Of a stretch of DNA of 64,000 bases, positions 32,873-44,589 are shown piece after piece. The DNA is from Macrosoma leucophasiata (lineage: Eukaryota > Arthropoda > Insecta > Lepidoptera > Hedylidae). The translations under genes were made by a program, and so were the position numbers. How positions within the stretch are numbered: the stretch's first letter is position 1; every line of letters starts with the position of its first letter. The stretch spans positions 9,645,001 through 9,709,000 of the forward strand of contig JAWQUS010000020.1 of assembly GCA_036365455.1 (NCBI GenBank), given 5' to 3'. The notes under the pieces were generated by a model. The model saw only the letters and a list, made by a program, of their open reading frames with translations. It was not told the DNA's origin and did not search any database.

Positions 32873-33527
32873 TTACTGCCAAATATACCAATACATATTT
32901 TTAAATAATGTTCTATTACATTTTAGTATTGTTTGATAATTTTATTTGATAAACTATGTAAAAACTAAGAAAATATCGTAAAAAAACAGCATCACGTCAC
33001 GCGTAATTGCTAAAAAATTTAAAAATCAGTGTATTGAATTTGCCATGTTTTTTTTTTTCATTTTCTCGTAATTTGGATATAGTTCAGAAATCTTGTCAGA
33101 TATCCAAATACCTTGATATCAAACCGACCGTATCGAGCGCATGAAGTTCCAATCGTTGTAAATTACCTAGTGTGCAAGTAAATCATATAAAAATTCAATA
33201 AAAAATAAGATTAAAGAATCCCACCATAAATAATAACCCGCAGCTGGAAGTATATCTTCCGGAGATAACAGTTTGAGGAAAATGCTGACTGCACTGGTCC
33301 ACGTTAAGCAAAACGTGGATCGGGTAGGGTTGAATTACATTTAATGATAATTAGATATTTTTCTCAATACTTTGCTAAAGGTATCGTTATGATTTTCCTT
33401 TTTGCTAAATTATTTGGTCATATAGCCATTCAAAAAATATTTCTATGGCCTTATAATATTTATCACAGAGGTAAAACTAGATACTTAGATCAGCGATGAC
33501 ATCGCAAGTATACCTTCTATTTTAACC

Positions 33528-33606
33528 GTTGGTTTTTGTGTAGATTTCTATTAAAAATCTACGTGTAGGTACTGCGTGATTGTTTGCCACCATCATTACA
33601 TAAAAA
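33528..33606 (+). mobile_element. S1 3' fragment, decayed
   Basis: GGTTTTTGTGTAGATTTCTA, GTACTGCGTGATTGTTTGCC and CATTACATAAAA follow the S1 3' pattern with many changes. Confidence 0.4.
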
Positions 33607-34419
33607 TAATAGTTTAAAAAAACACGCTTCTATTGCTAATCGAACTAAAAACTAAAAAATATTTTTTAAAAACAAAGAGTTTTATATTACAATAGGTAGT
33701 AGAAGATCGAACAATCAATTATAATGAATCGTCTCAAAATAAAATTATAATGCAATTTAAGTTATTGACAGAATAATTCAATTCAAAGCCAAAAGCGTGG
33801 GATATCGAAATATATTTATACCGACCCGACCGTATCGAGCGCGTAAACTTATTATTATTGTAAAATACCTACTATGCAAGTATAAAAAAGCATAAAATTA
33901 AATAATCGCGTCATAAATAATAACCCCCATCTGGACTACATCTTCCGAAGATTACAGTTTGAGGAAAATGGACTGCACTTAACTACTTTTGTCACGGGTC
34001 AAACTCCCGACCGATATTTTTTTCTTTCCTCTTTTTTTCTCATAATTCTAAATAATTTATTTTGTGTGCTACCGCGAAAAATAGAGAACGACAATTCTAA
34101 CTAAGATAATTAGATGATATTAATTTTCTGCAAACTCATATTAATTCAATGTAACGACATCTTTATGAGGTGTGAGTCAAAGAAGGACGTGTATAGTAAG
34201 GATAAATCTGTCAGGAAAGTTAACGCCCGGTCACAAATTGTAATTTACTATCGCACCCGATGGACGTGTCGTTATAGACCTGAGTGACACACTGACTGCC
34301 AAATATACCAACAATTATTTTCACAGCTTTTTTTATAGTTAAGTTTTAATATAAGAATAGCATCATCATTATCATTTCAGTCAATGCTGGACAAAAGCCT
34401 TCCCCGAGGATTGAAATAA

Positions 34420-34630
34420 CGGACGGACATGGACAGCTCTCATTTCGTTAAGTGATGAGGGCTGCCTATAGACACAAACACCAAGGTCAAAATGCAGATG
34501 CCTTACCACTTCTGATGCCTTATGTGTTATGCCTCTATGCTGGAAATAACAGGACTGTACATTACCACCTGACCGGAATACGATAGTGCTGAACACTACC
34601 ATTTATCGGCAAGTATATTAGGTAATGAAG
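34420..34630 (-). mobile_element. S1 repeat
   Basis: Carries GTTAAGTGATGAGGGCTGCC, GGTCAAAATGCAGATGCC, GACCGGAATACGATAGTGCT and the GGCAAGTATATTAGGTAATG end. The T-rich 3' tail is absent. Confidence 0.7.
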
Positions 34631-34647
34631 CTATTGGGCGATTTTTA

Positions 34648-34735
34648 AAGATTGACAAGCGGCGCTCCACGTTCTCTGCGTTTCTTGTAAGGGACTTGGT
34701 ATGAAGATCTTCATATATATATATATATATATATT
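34648..34735 (+). pseudogene. LINE-A tail, degraded, with TA microsatellite
   Basis: A plus frame reads DKRRSTFSAFLVRDLV then stop, matching the NRDVWRSTLSAYPVRDLA end of LINE-A. After it comes GAAGATCTTCATATATA and about ten TA units (34712-34732) in place of the usual ATAC repeat. Confidence 0.65.
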
Positions 34736-34997
34736 TCTTTGTATGGTGTTAAAAAAGTTACCAAGACTAATGTAAAACTATCTATTGATTAACAGCAGAA
34801 TTTCTGTCAAAAAAATGTCAAGATTCGAATAATAACTACTAATTTCCAATTTTTTTTCTACTACATATCTGTGAATAGCACGCACACTCGTAAAACGTTA
34901 TAAAATAGCATAACAACATCATACGATTATATAAAAGGCATAATTAAAGTTTCTAGGCGTATATTAATCACTTGTTAGTGTTAATTATCTACCTTTA

Positions 34998-35225
34998 CTA
35001 GTTGACAGTCAGAATGAAAGAATGTGTCAAAGATTTGATAGATACAAACTATTTGTATGGGAAAAAATAAAAGAACAATTTTTTGGGATTTCCCGGCAAT
35101 GTTCGAATTTTTCTCACCTTTTAAACCTCCACGAACATTTCAAGACCAAGATAAGATAAATCCGTTCAGCCGTTCTCGAGTTTTAGCGAGACTAACGAAC
35201 AGCAATTGATTTATATATATATAGA
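34998..35225 (-). mobile_element. Short Helitron, minus strand
   Basis: Plus-strand CTAG at 34998-35001 and the GA of the 5' terminus at 35224-35225, with A and T flanks. Internally it has GAACAGCAATTG and CGTTCTCGAGTTTTAGCGAG, shared with the element at 60-314. The terminal hairpin is weaker than in the other families. Confidence 0.7.
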
Positions 35226-35226
35226 T

Positions 35227-36489
35227 ACTTACCTATTACTAAAAAGGTTTTTTTAATGAAATACGGATAAATGCTTATACTTAATTATATTTCTAAATGC
35301 TGTTTGACTAACATTGAATCTGTGTGTATTGGAAATAAATCTGTGAACAATTCCAAATACACTATTTTCATAGAAACTTTCTAACAATGTTACATGAATC
35401 GCAAATCATTTTTATTTTTACTTTATAAAACATTGAGGTAATTTATTGGATATCATATTAGTCAAATGGACAGTTTATTTTCTAATTTTAGATATATTTA
35501 AATGCTGCAAATCTTTTTTTTTTTGAAGCCAATTATTTCTGATTACTGAAATGCGATCGACACATGTCATGTCATAGAGAGAAATTTAATGCAAAAAATT
35601 AAATATTTTGTAGATATGAAAAAATATTAGACACGAGACGTATTTATCTTATTTGAGGTTTTTCTAATAAACTCTTGAATGTATAAATGTATATTAAATA
35701 ATTTTAACATTACTCCATATTTTATTGTGTTAGATAGAAATGTAACCAAAATAATGTAACTCACCTGTTTTTTTCTTCTGTAATTTTCTTCGTTCCTCTC
35801 TAGGTATTTTCTTTGGTTTAGTTTCAATGATATTGAGTATAGACCGATATAAATTAACTTCACAACTTTGCCCCGTTCAATGAAACTTAGTACTGACTGT
35901 GACGAGTAAACAAACTCATTAAGACAGGTAATAAAATTAAACGATAACCCTGTATAGCCCGATAAAAACGCATGAAAAGTTGAGTTAATTATCTGAGTAA
36001 TGTTTAAGTACTTTACAAAATACCGGCCTCCTAGATTAATCGTACAGTAACTGAGGGACTAGAACGAAAAATAAACGTCTTTAAATCAAAACTCTAACTA
36101 TTAGAAATCAGAAAAATCATTGTGAAGAAAATGATGAATAAGTACTTAAAGAAGAAAATTTTGCTTGCTACGAACTGGTATTCAATGTTCTCTAATAACT
36201 ACCTACCTACATGGAGAAAGTAATAAATGTCATGTTTAAGCGAATCTGTAAAGACCAGGGACTTACCTAATTCGCGTAACGTAATTAGTCATAATTGTCA
36301 TTGAATTGCGATTGAATCGCGTCTCTGTCTTGCTCTAACATGGGCATTCGTTTCAGCAAGACAGCATATTAATTCAATAGAGATATTCTATTTGAATGTC
36401 ATCATTAGAGAAGAGATTTTGATGCAATCTGATATATAGTTGACCAAATTGTCGAAGTTATACGAATGTAATGTCCGGTGTGTATTTAA
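35227..36489. other. No recognisable gene
   Basis: AT-rich sequence without family-like frames. Oligo-T near 35515. Confidence 0.5.
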
Positions 36490-36660
36490 ATGTACGGCCC
36501 TGTAATTTCCGGCACAGAGGCATAACACGTTAGGCCTCAGGAGTGGTAACGCATCTGCATTTTGAAATTGGTCTTTGCGTGGGTGTCTATAGGCTGCAAT
36601 CATCACTTAGCATCAATGTGAACTGCATGCTTGTTTACCACTTCCATTACATAAAAAAAT
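36490..36660 (+). mobile_element. S1 repeat, 5'-truncated
   Basis: TGTACGGCCCTGTAATTTCC through GGAGTGGTAACGCATCTGC and TGCATGCTTGTTTACCACTT to an A-rich tail. Well preserved. Confidence 0.75.
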
Positions 36661-38620
36661 ATATATTTACTTCAATTTTAACAAATAGATCATTTACATT
36701 TCCGAATGTTTTTACTGAAGAATAATCTAGTGCTACAAAAAGAAGACAAAAATGTATCACTTTTGAACTTTCAATAAAGGAATATATTCACAATTCCTAC
36801 CCTAAAATTGAAAAATATCTGCCACACAGACAGAGGAAACCGGTTAAATCGAATTCGTTGGCCAAAAGACTTGGATTGTTGTTTGTCAACTTCAATATTT
36901 AACTTGTTCCTTGCAGTTGTAAAGTTTCTTCTATCATGAACACAATGGTCGCCGGAATTGACATTTATAGACACAGTCAAGACTCTGATAATATTCCATC
37001 TGAACTTTGGAAATAAATTACTGGATTATGTGAAGTTTCGTCGTATAGACCACGTTCAAAGATATATTACGATAGCTGTGTTATAGTTAATTTTAAATTG
37101 CATCTAACACTTGTGGTTTCGATTGTGAGACACGCTTATTTATTTTAATTTTGAATTGTTACTAAACGAACAACTTTTCCATGATCAGGTATTATTGATT
37201 CCTCGAAAATAATACAAACAATTTCAGTACAATTAAGTATTTAGATACTATTTTATTAGTTTGTTTTGATATGTGACATTCCTGAGAAAATTGTTTTCTC
37301 GTGCAGATGTTGTATTTTTTTCAGTTCAATGGTAATTTTTCTCATCATAGATTGTTAGTTTTGTTAAACTCCATCGCCCTTTTAGGTACAAAACAATGTG
37401 AGTATTTAATTTTATGATCTAGACCAAGTACCATAAATTTACGATGGAATAAAATATTGTACAAAGTTACTTATTAAGTTTCTTTATAAGTTAAAGTGGA
37501 GAACCTCCTGAACATTCATGTTCCTGGGGAAGATGGTCGGAATTCTAATAAATGCGATTTCGCAGCTCTTTCTCATGCTTATACCTAAACGAGACTAGTA
37601 GAAACATCTTGGATACACGGTCTCATCATACCCACAGAAAAATCGCCTTAATATAATAGGAACATCGTTTAAGGGTTATTTATTGTGTAAACAACAGAAC
37701 ATGTTAAATCAATTCTTAAAAGGTTTTATCACTACAAATTTGAAGCCCGCTGACAGCATTGAAATATGTAAATGGTAATTTATGCAAATCAACAAACAAT
37801 AACGCATTAGTAGGTGCTTACAAAATTGTTTGATATGTTGCAATAAATTTTACACATTCTTAGAATCCAGATTTAACAGACATTAAACACACACATTCCA
37901 CCACTTTTCAACTTGAAATAGTACGTAAATCATGACAGTGATCGAGCTCGCAATAAAGTCTAGACTTATTTAAAGCAGTCGTTTCGTGAAATCGATGCAA
38001 TAGTCAACCAGCGGCTGTCCCGAGCGACGATCTAATGAGATCCCTGGGGAATCCCCGCTTTCCATTTTCAAAGACCGTTCACATTTGATGTACAGTTTAT
38101 GGGTTGATTTAAAGCCATCTGCTAATGAAAGCTATTGTTATTAAGCGATTTTATTACACTTCACTAATGTTTCTTTTTTTATATTAATGTCGTGTGAAGT
38201 TGATTTGTGACGTGAGATATTAAAGATAAAATAAATTGCTATGAACATAAAGTTTCATTGGGCAGTTAATGTAAGAATACTACTGGTAGAGCTGCTTATT
38301 ATAACTCTTAATCCAAAAAAAAAGAAGTTTATGAATCGAAAAAAATAGTAGAGCTAGAAAATATAGTGATACAATATGGCACAATAATATCGCTCAACCA
38401 TAGATTATTAATGATTATTTCCCCTATCATCCTGACCAAATCCTAGTACCTAGATACCGCTTTCAACACGTATTATGATATGTTTTTATTTTTGGAATAG
38501 TTATAAATGTTATCTTCTATCGTATTAGATCCTTTGTATCGTGCGTATTGACTATCTAATGAAATTAAAGCTGAATCTCTGGTATTATTATGTAATTATG
38601 GTGGAAAAGAAGTGTAAAGT
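36661..38620. other. No recognisable gene, about 2 kb
   Basis: The longest stretch between 30 and 40 kb free of recognised repeats. A GC-richer segment at 38005-38070 (CCAGCGGCTGTCCCGAGCGA, GATCCCTGGGGAATCCCCGC) has no open frame of note. It could be single-copy noncoding sequence. Confidence 0.4.
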
Positions 38621-38627
38621 TCGAAGG

Positions 38628-38945
38628 GATGATAAGTAACAACTGCAGCCTATAGTTATTCTATAATATAAAAATAAGTCGGGTTTTCCTTCCTGACGCT
38701 ATAACTCCAGAACGCAAGAATCGATTTCCACGGTTTTGCATTAGTTGGAAAGGTCTCGGGCTCCGTGAGGTTTATAGCAGAAAATTCAGGAAAAAATATT
38801 TATAAACCGACAACCACGCGGGCGAAGCCGCGAGCAACAGCTAGTCTATATTAAAACAATAGGCCAAACCGCAGATGCGTTGTCACCCTTGACGTTTTAG
38901 ATGTTTGGCCTCTGTGATAGATATTATGGGCCATATATTACCGAT
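38628..38945 (-). mobile_element. S1 repeat split by a Helitron
   Basis: The left half, 38628-38659, has GATGATAAGTAACAACTGCA and GCCTATAG. The right half, 38845-38945, has CCGCAGATGCGTTGTCACCC and CTCTGTGATAGATATTATGG. Together they make one S1 element with the Helitron at 38660-38844 in the middle. Confidence 0.7.
38660..38844 (+). mobile_element. 185-bp Helitron nested in S1
   Basis: Begins TCTATAATATAAAAATAAGT, passes CCTGACGCTATAACTCCAGA and ends in the hairpin ACGCGGGCGAAGCCGCG with GAGCAACAGCTAG at 38844, followed by T. This is a family I recognise as common in Lepidoptera. The base before TC is T instead of the expected A. Confidence 0.8.
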
Positions 38946-39164
38946 TATATGTAAAATGTTTTGCACTTTGCTAATTCCAATGCCTAACTAAGTGCAAAAG
39001 TGCAAAGTAATATGTCGTGTCAATGGGACTGTTCAGACCAATCTTACAAGATCAATTAAACATCTTAAAAAATGTTGTAATCCTCTCAGCACATAGAAAT
39101 GGTCTAATGTCTTAATTTAAGCAATTTCGGCCAGAACAGATTTACTTGCACATGATATGCAATC

Positions 39165-39290
39165 CTAGTTTTGCGGTCACGCCTTCGCCGAAGCAAGGGC
39201 AGATTATTGCCCGGGCAAAAGGGCCATCCTCGTAGGCCCGTACCGCAGCTGCACGATTCGCACGCAGCGGCGATGACTCATTCAGTTCAG
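39165..39290. other. GC-rich island of unknown nature
   Basis: The stretch AGCAAGGGCAGATTATTGCC, GGGCCATCCTCGTAGGCCCG and CACGCAGCGGCGATGACTCA stands out from the AT-rich surroundings. It has no ORF of note and no repeat partner in the window. Confidence 0.35.
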
Positions 39291-39327
39291 AACTTGTCAC
39301 TGGCTTGTCACTATAAACTCACTTTTT

Positions 39328-39398
39328 AGGGTTCCGTACCTTAAAAGGAAAAAAGGAACCATTATAGGATCACTCGTGCGTCTGTCTGTCTGTTTGTT

Positions 39399-39429
<31 letters not shown>

Positions 39430-40715
39430 CACAGCCAATTTGCTCCGAAACTATTAGACCGATTAAGTTGCAATTTGATGAATATATGTAAATTGGTGAC
39501 CCAAAGATGAACACGTCAAGTAAAATAATAAATTTTAAACAGGGGGGTAAATCAGAAAATTTGAAAAAAAAATCGTAAACTATGTCGAATGGACATATCA
39601 AATGAAAGAAGTTGTTGTCAGCATCTCAGATATATTTTTTTTATAATTTTTGCATTAACAAATTTGAAGTTATTTAAGAAAATCGACGAAAATTGACCAT
39701 TCCCCCCCCCCCCCCCTATCTCCGAAACGACTGAACTTAAAATTTTGGAAAAAATGTAGAAAATAGTTCTTTGCCTGTAGATTACTGAAAAACCTATAAG
39801 AAGTTTGAGTATTCAAATTAAATCGAAAATTCTTAATAATATAACTCCCCTGCCGGTACCACCGTAACCGCTATGTCCCACTACACACACAACATCACCT
39901 TATTGCGAGTTAACCCGGGTTTCGCCACAGTCTGTGAAGCCTGATCGGCCTTTGACCACGACCTTTTTCGCACGTTCTTGTCGTACGTGATCCACTTTTC
40001 ATCACCAGTTATCAGCTTCTTCAAAAATGATTCGGTTTCATTACGTCGTAATAAAGAATCACAAATGAGTACATGGTTCATTAAGTTTCTTTCAGTGAGC
40101 TCGTGAGGTACCCAAATATCGAGCTTTTTTTTGTACCCAGCTTTTTTCAAATGTGCCAAAACTGTTTTGTGATCAATTCTCAGTTCTTTAAGCTACGTCG
40201 TAACTACTGATATGTCGATCTTGCTCCACTTTTTCAAAAATGGCATCCATTTTATCCGTAATAGGGCGACCAGAGCGAGGTGCATCTTTGACATCAAAAT
40301 TTCTGGATTGAAAACGCTTAAACCAAATTTGTGCTACTCTCACAGACACTGCACTAGGTCCATAAACATCGCAAATTATTTTCGCGGCTTGCGTTGCATT
40401 TTTACCTTTTTTGTAGTAAAATTTTAAAATGTATCGAATTTCTTCATTAGATTCACTCATCTTGATAGTACGAAAAACAAATGAAAATCACACATTTGCC
40501 TAATTTGAATTTGGAATTATGTTCTTTAAAATGTTAACTTTCTATGATACCAAAACCAGCCAGATACAAATACTACAGCCAAAGAGATTTTATTACAAGT
40601 TCATACATACTATAATGCGAAAAGACTTTTTCCCCAACCTATTATTTTCGAAAATATTTATTTAAATTACGGAACCCTCACCACGCGAGTCGAAGTCGCA
40701 CTTGTCCGGTTTTTA
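39328..40715. mobile_element. P repeat split by a mariner
   Basis: The left part, 39328-39875, starts TTAGGGTTCCGTACC, has TCTG units (39384-39421), AAACTATTAGACCGATTAAG, and a run of about 14 C (39702-39716). The right part, 40641-40715, has ACGGAACCCTCACCACGCGA and GCACTTGTCCGGTTTTT. The order and landmarks match the copy at 25271-25921. The mariner fragment lies between the halves. Confidence 0.65.
39876..40640 (-). pseudogene. Mariner copy 2, 3'-truncated, nested in P
   Basis: The 5' inverted terminus lies at 40612-40640 (plus strand ends TTTTTCCCCAACCT). The transposase starts at 40460 with MSESNEEIRYIL, continues through KGKNATQAAKIICDVYG and APRSGRPITDKMD, and shifts frame at an extra T near 40190 in SSYDVA. 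The second part, 40159-39881, carries ERNLMNHVLICDSL and ITGDEKWITYD with the first catalytic Asp. Homology stops near 39876, so the second and third Asp and the 3' terminus are missing. The N-terminal region reads more intact than in the full-length copy at 27317. It is immobile. Confidence 0.88.
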
Positions 40716-42254
40716 TATTATGGCATCGCTATAACGCATATTGCCAGTGTCAAGTAAAACGTTATTTCGTATTCGTAATAAGCAGCGTAAAAGTCAGAGT
40801 CAGTCAATCAATTTGTCAGTCGGTCACAGTCAGTAATTTGAGTAAAGCGATGGCTACTTTACCAGAACATTTACAATGAAGTTTAAGAGGCAACCCGAAA
40901 GGACGTGTTGTCGCACTATTATTCTATTTCACTATACACGGGCACTGTAATAAGCCTATGTAAAAAAAAGGCCACCAACTACACCAAGAAAATTAAATAA
41001 AATAAGAGCACCATATCCATACCGGTCTATTTCAAGGTTCTCGCCAAAAAAAAACTGCAAACTCACTTACTTGCGTGTAAAATACATCTGACATTCACAT
41101 ACATACATGTGACAGTTAGACAAAATGGTGTCTTTTCCTTTGTATCTTACTTAATACTTAATTTGTGTTACGGCCTTGTTTTGGCCAAATTTTTATAAGA
41201 TCTGACAAAATATTGTACTGTAATTTTTTTGATCACTTTCAATAATCGATTCTGTAACCACATTCACCGGCCAACCCTTACGTTACTCATCATGGCGATA
41301 ATTACGTGTCATCGACGACACAACGCAGCTATGTTACGTGTTCATCTAAATACTCCAAACCATGAAAACACAGAACAGCAAAATGCCAATTGAAATCTCT
41401 GGCTGATATAAATAAACACACTTTTGTCAAAATGTCGCCATTGTGGAATAAATAATGACAATCTCGCTTATTAAAAAGTAAAAAAACATGCCTGAAATGA
41501 AATTTACGAAATCCGTAAACAATTGTTTTTTTTTTTCATTCTTGTATCGTTAGTAGCCAGATCCAGAGATATTGAGTATTACCTGTACATTAATAGATGC
41601 ACTGTATTTCAGTTTTTAATTCTGTAAAAATGAAACAAAAATTTATTACAGATACATAAACACTAATTACTAACGATATTATGACTTAGAGTGACACGCA
41701 AAAATATACGACCAAATCATGTATGTACATAATTCATCGACGAATGCAAACAAATACAAACGTGTGCCAATAAACCCTCCCAAATAACTGAAGCCCTCTT
41801 CACCTACTATTGCGTGAATATCACGAAACTGGCATTGTTTCAGGCGTATTTATTTCGCCCCCGCATTGTTACATTTGTTAGTAAGCTGACTGTCTCGACA
41901 AAGGCGAATTGATTCTCATCTAGTAAAGTGTTACGACTGATATAAATAAACAAGATTACACCAACGTTACCCTCGCCTTCCCGCTTATCTCATTCCATCG
42001 GGTATTAATATTATATATGGGATTGTTATCAAAATACACGACGTGGTATAGGCGAGAAAACAATACTTACAATTACAGTACGTCTTCGCAATCTTTATGT
42101 GATTGTTTTGCTATTTATCTAGTAGTGTTCCTCAAAGATCACAAAGGATGTTAAATAAGAATCAAATGATGGCCTTCAAATTAGATTACATACATCAAAA
42201 ATGTAGGTTTCTTTGTACTAGCCATCTACCAACAATATTTTTGGTCCTAAGATT
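40716..42254. other. No recognisable gene
   Basis: AT-rich stretch without repeats I can name or family-like frames. GTCAGTCAATCAATTTGTCA near 40800 is a short imperfect repeat. Confidence 0.45.
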
Positions 42255-42440
42255 AACAGACAAGCAAACGGGCGACCTGATGAGAAATTGTTACCGTCGC
42301 CTATGAACATTTGCAACACCAAGTTGATAACTGAAGCGCCAGCCCTGAAGGACTCTTGACGCCTGTTTTGAAGGACCTTATATTATAACGCCGGGTAAAC
42401 ATCTCAGCACCTCAGAAGCAAATCGTTCCACAATTTTCAC
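42255..42440. mobile_element. Lepidopteran dispersed repeat fragment
   Basis: CAGACAAGCAAACGGGCGAC, CTGATGAGAAATTGTTACCG and ATGAACATTTGCAACACC are a signature I recognise from common moth and butterfly repeats. Only the first half is clear; the rest is decayed. Confidence 0.5.
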
Positions 42441-42617
42441 GTTCTGGATAAGAATGAATACGCGAATCAGACTGCTGAACACTTCAACGTATTCAATCTG
42501 TGTGGGTGCAACTTCTCTCTTCGAAGATTCATCAAAGAAGTTTCCGGTAATCCAAAATCATTGGACTTTATTACCATACATATCACGACTCAGCGACTCC
42601 AATTCATTCAATACTTA

Positions 42618-42756
42618 GCCTGAGTTGCACCACGACTTTAGTTAATTGTAACATTGTACATCCTTCTGTAACTTAAGGAAATCTGTTAAAGTTAGAGAAG
42701 GATGTGAAATATTACAATAACTTTAACTTTAACAAATGTTGTGGTACAACCGAGGC
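42618..42756. mobile_element. Foldback MITE, copy 1, TTA duplication
   Basis: The inverted ends GCCTGAGTTGCACCAC and GTGGTACAACCGAGGC are flanked by TTA at 42615-42617 and 42757-42759. The interior ATCCTTCT and AGAAGGATGTGAAAT also pair. It is closely related to 57370-57521. The TTA/TAA duplication suggests PIF/Harbinger mobilisation. Confidence 0.8.
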
Positions 42757-43070
42757 TTAATAATAATATATAGATTTTATATACGTATCTCTTTCTGAAT
42801 CAATTTACTGTTCTATATCCGAGTTTGAACAGTTCCGAAGCTCCGTTTCCCCAGAGTCTTCGTTTTCAACGGAAACGTTCAGCGTTTGCTGGCTTTTAAA
42901 GTCATAAATGAAAATTGCAGATCTTAATTGGAAACAAAGTTCTATTAAAATCTACTGTTTTGTTTTCCGGAACTTAGTTTTTCATATCAGAATTAGCAAT
43001 AAGGAGGTTGTTCTGTAAAGCACTGATTAATACATCCAGTATTTTTTACGTTCTTGCGAATATTTATTTA

Positions 43071-44572
43071 CTAGCTGTGCCCGCGACTTCATCTACGTGA
43101 GAAAGTAGAAAGTTTGTTCAATATCTACCCGGACGAAGTCGTGGGCGCAGCTAGTATAAAAGTAGCGTAAGTTACTCCTTATTACATCAGCTATCTGCCA
43201 TTGAAAGTCCCGTCAAAATCGGAGATACTCAAATTCTATGTATTTATATGTAGTTATGTATGTATGTATGGTTGTATGGAGATAAAAGTAGCCCAAGCTA
43301 CTCCTTACCACATCACCTATCTGCCAGTGAAAGTCCCGTCAAAATCGGAGACACTCAAATTCTGTTTATTTGTATGTAGGTATGTATGTATGTATATATG
43401 GTTGTATGGAGATAAAAGTAGCCTAAGTTACTCCTTATCACATCAGCTATCTGCCAGTGAAAGTCCCGTCAAAGTCGAAGACACTCCAATTCTTCTTATT
43501 TGTATGTAGGTATGTATGTATGTATGGAGATAAAAGAAGCCTAAATTACTCCTTGTTACATCAGCTACCTACCCATGGAAGTCCCGTCAAAGTCAGATAC
43601 ACTCCAATTCTACTTTTTGTATGTAGGCATGTATGTGTGTATGGATGTATGGAGATAAAAGTAGCCTAAGTTACTCCTTATCACATCAGCTGTCTGCCAG
43701 TGAAAGTCCGGTCAAAATCGATCAAGCCGTTCCCAAGAGTAGCCCCGCCAAGCAGACAGCCAGACAAAAATTGAAAAAAATGTTGTTTTGGTATATGTAC
43801 CGTGTATACATACATACATATGCGTTTAGTAAAAAGCAGTTATTTTAATATTACAAACAGACACTCCAATTTTATTTATTTGTATCTATATGGATTTATT
43901 ATGGAAGCTACAATACAACATAAGACCTAAAAATTCTGTGAAAATTTTAAGCGTCTACATTATAGCGGTAACAAATAGGCAAATACATAATTTGTGAAAA
44001 TGTTAGCTTTCTAGCTATCTACATATTTATGAGATACAGCCTAGTGACAGACAGACGGACAGACAGACAGACTGCGGAGGATTAGTAATCCGTAGGACCC
44101 GTTTTATACCTTTTAGGTACGAAACCCCCAAAAAGATAGAACTAAGATACAAAATAGCTTAAAAATATTCGATACGATTCTTTAAACTGACATAACTTTT
44201 TTATTTCTGAACCGATTCACATGAAACAAAGTGTTAAGTGAAACTTACCACAATATATTAGTGAAAACCGCAAATCGAATAAGCCGTTTTTGATATAAGC
44301 GTGCACAAACACACAGACAAACAGACATTTTTCCGGTATAAAAATACCCAGTGTTATGCGCCAAAGGTTAAAGTATAATCATACCAAGTTTCATTGTAAT
44401 CGGATCGGTAGTTTTTATGTGATGCTTGAACAAACAGACAGACAGACAGACAAAAAAAACCTAATCACATATTTGTGTTGGGTATCGATCTAATAACATC
44501 CCCTGGTATTTATTTTTTCAATATTTTTAATGTACAGAATTTACACTTCTACAGATTTATTATAAGTAAAGA
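43071..44572 (-). mobile_element. 1.5-kb Helitron ending in an 84-bp foldback
   Basis: The 5' end (minus) is TCTTTACTTATAATAAATCT at 44572, next to T at 44573. The 3' CTAG is at 43071-43074, next to A at 43070. The last 84 bp, 43071-43154, begin and end with CTAG and are inverted copies of the terminus (CTAGCTGTGCCCGCGACTTC and GAAGTCGTGGGCGCAGCTAG). The interior has a tandem array at 43155-43715, and 44040-44130 resembles the P repeat in reverse. No Rep/helicase. Sister element at 48460-49625. Confidence 0.85.
43155..43715. repeat. Tandem array of about 120-bp units in the Helitron
   Basis: Four to five units share TAGCCTAAGTTACTCCTTA, ATCAGCTATCTGCCAGTGAA, AGTCCCGTCAAAATCGGA and a TATG-rich stretch (TATGTAGGTATGTATGTATG). 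Unit lengths differ through the TATG microsatellite. The sister Helitron at 48460 has only one to two units, so copy number changed after the two diverged. Confidence 0.85.
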
Positions 44573-44589
44573 TTATCTGTATCTATATA

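Larger units (their letters stand above)
32284..34010. repeat. Local triplication of a noncoding segment
   Basis: Three copies of a roughly 100-bp block, at 32284-32400, 33205-33325 and 33893-33990, share CCATAAATAATAACCC, then ACATCTTCC, then GATTACAGTTTGAGGAAAAT with small changes. Copies two and three also share the upstream block GACCGTATCGAGCGC (33124 and 33829) and a following TGCAAGTA. Spacings are about 920 and 690 bp. No frame is conserved. Confidence 0.75.

Noticed and set aside
43155..43715. CRISPR-like array
   Set aside because: The spacing is filled by near-identical units rather than unique spacers, and it lies in a Helitron of a eukaryotic genome.
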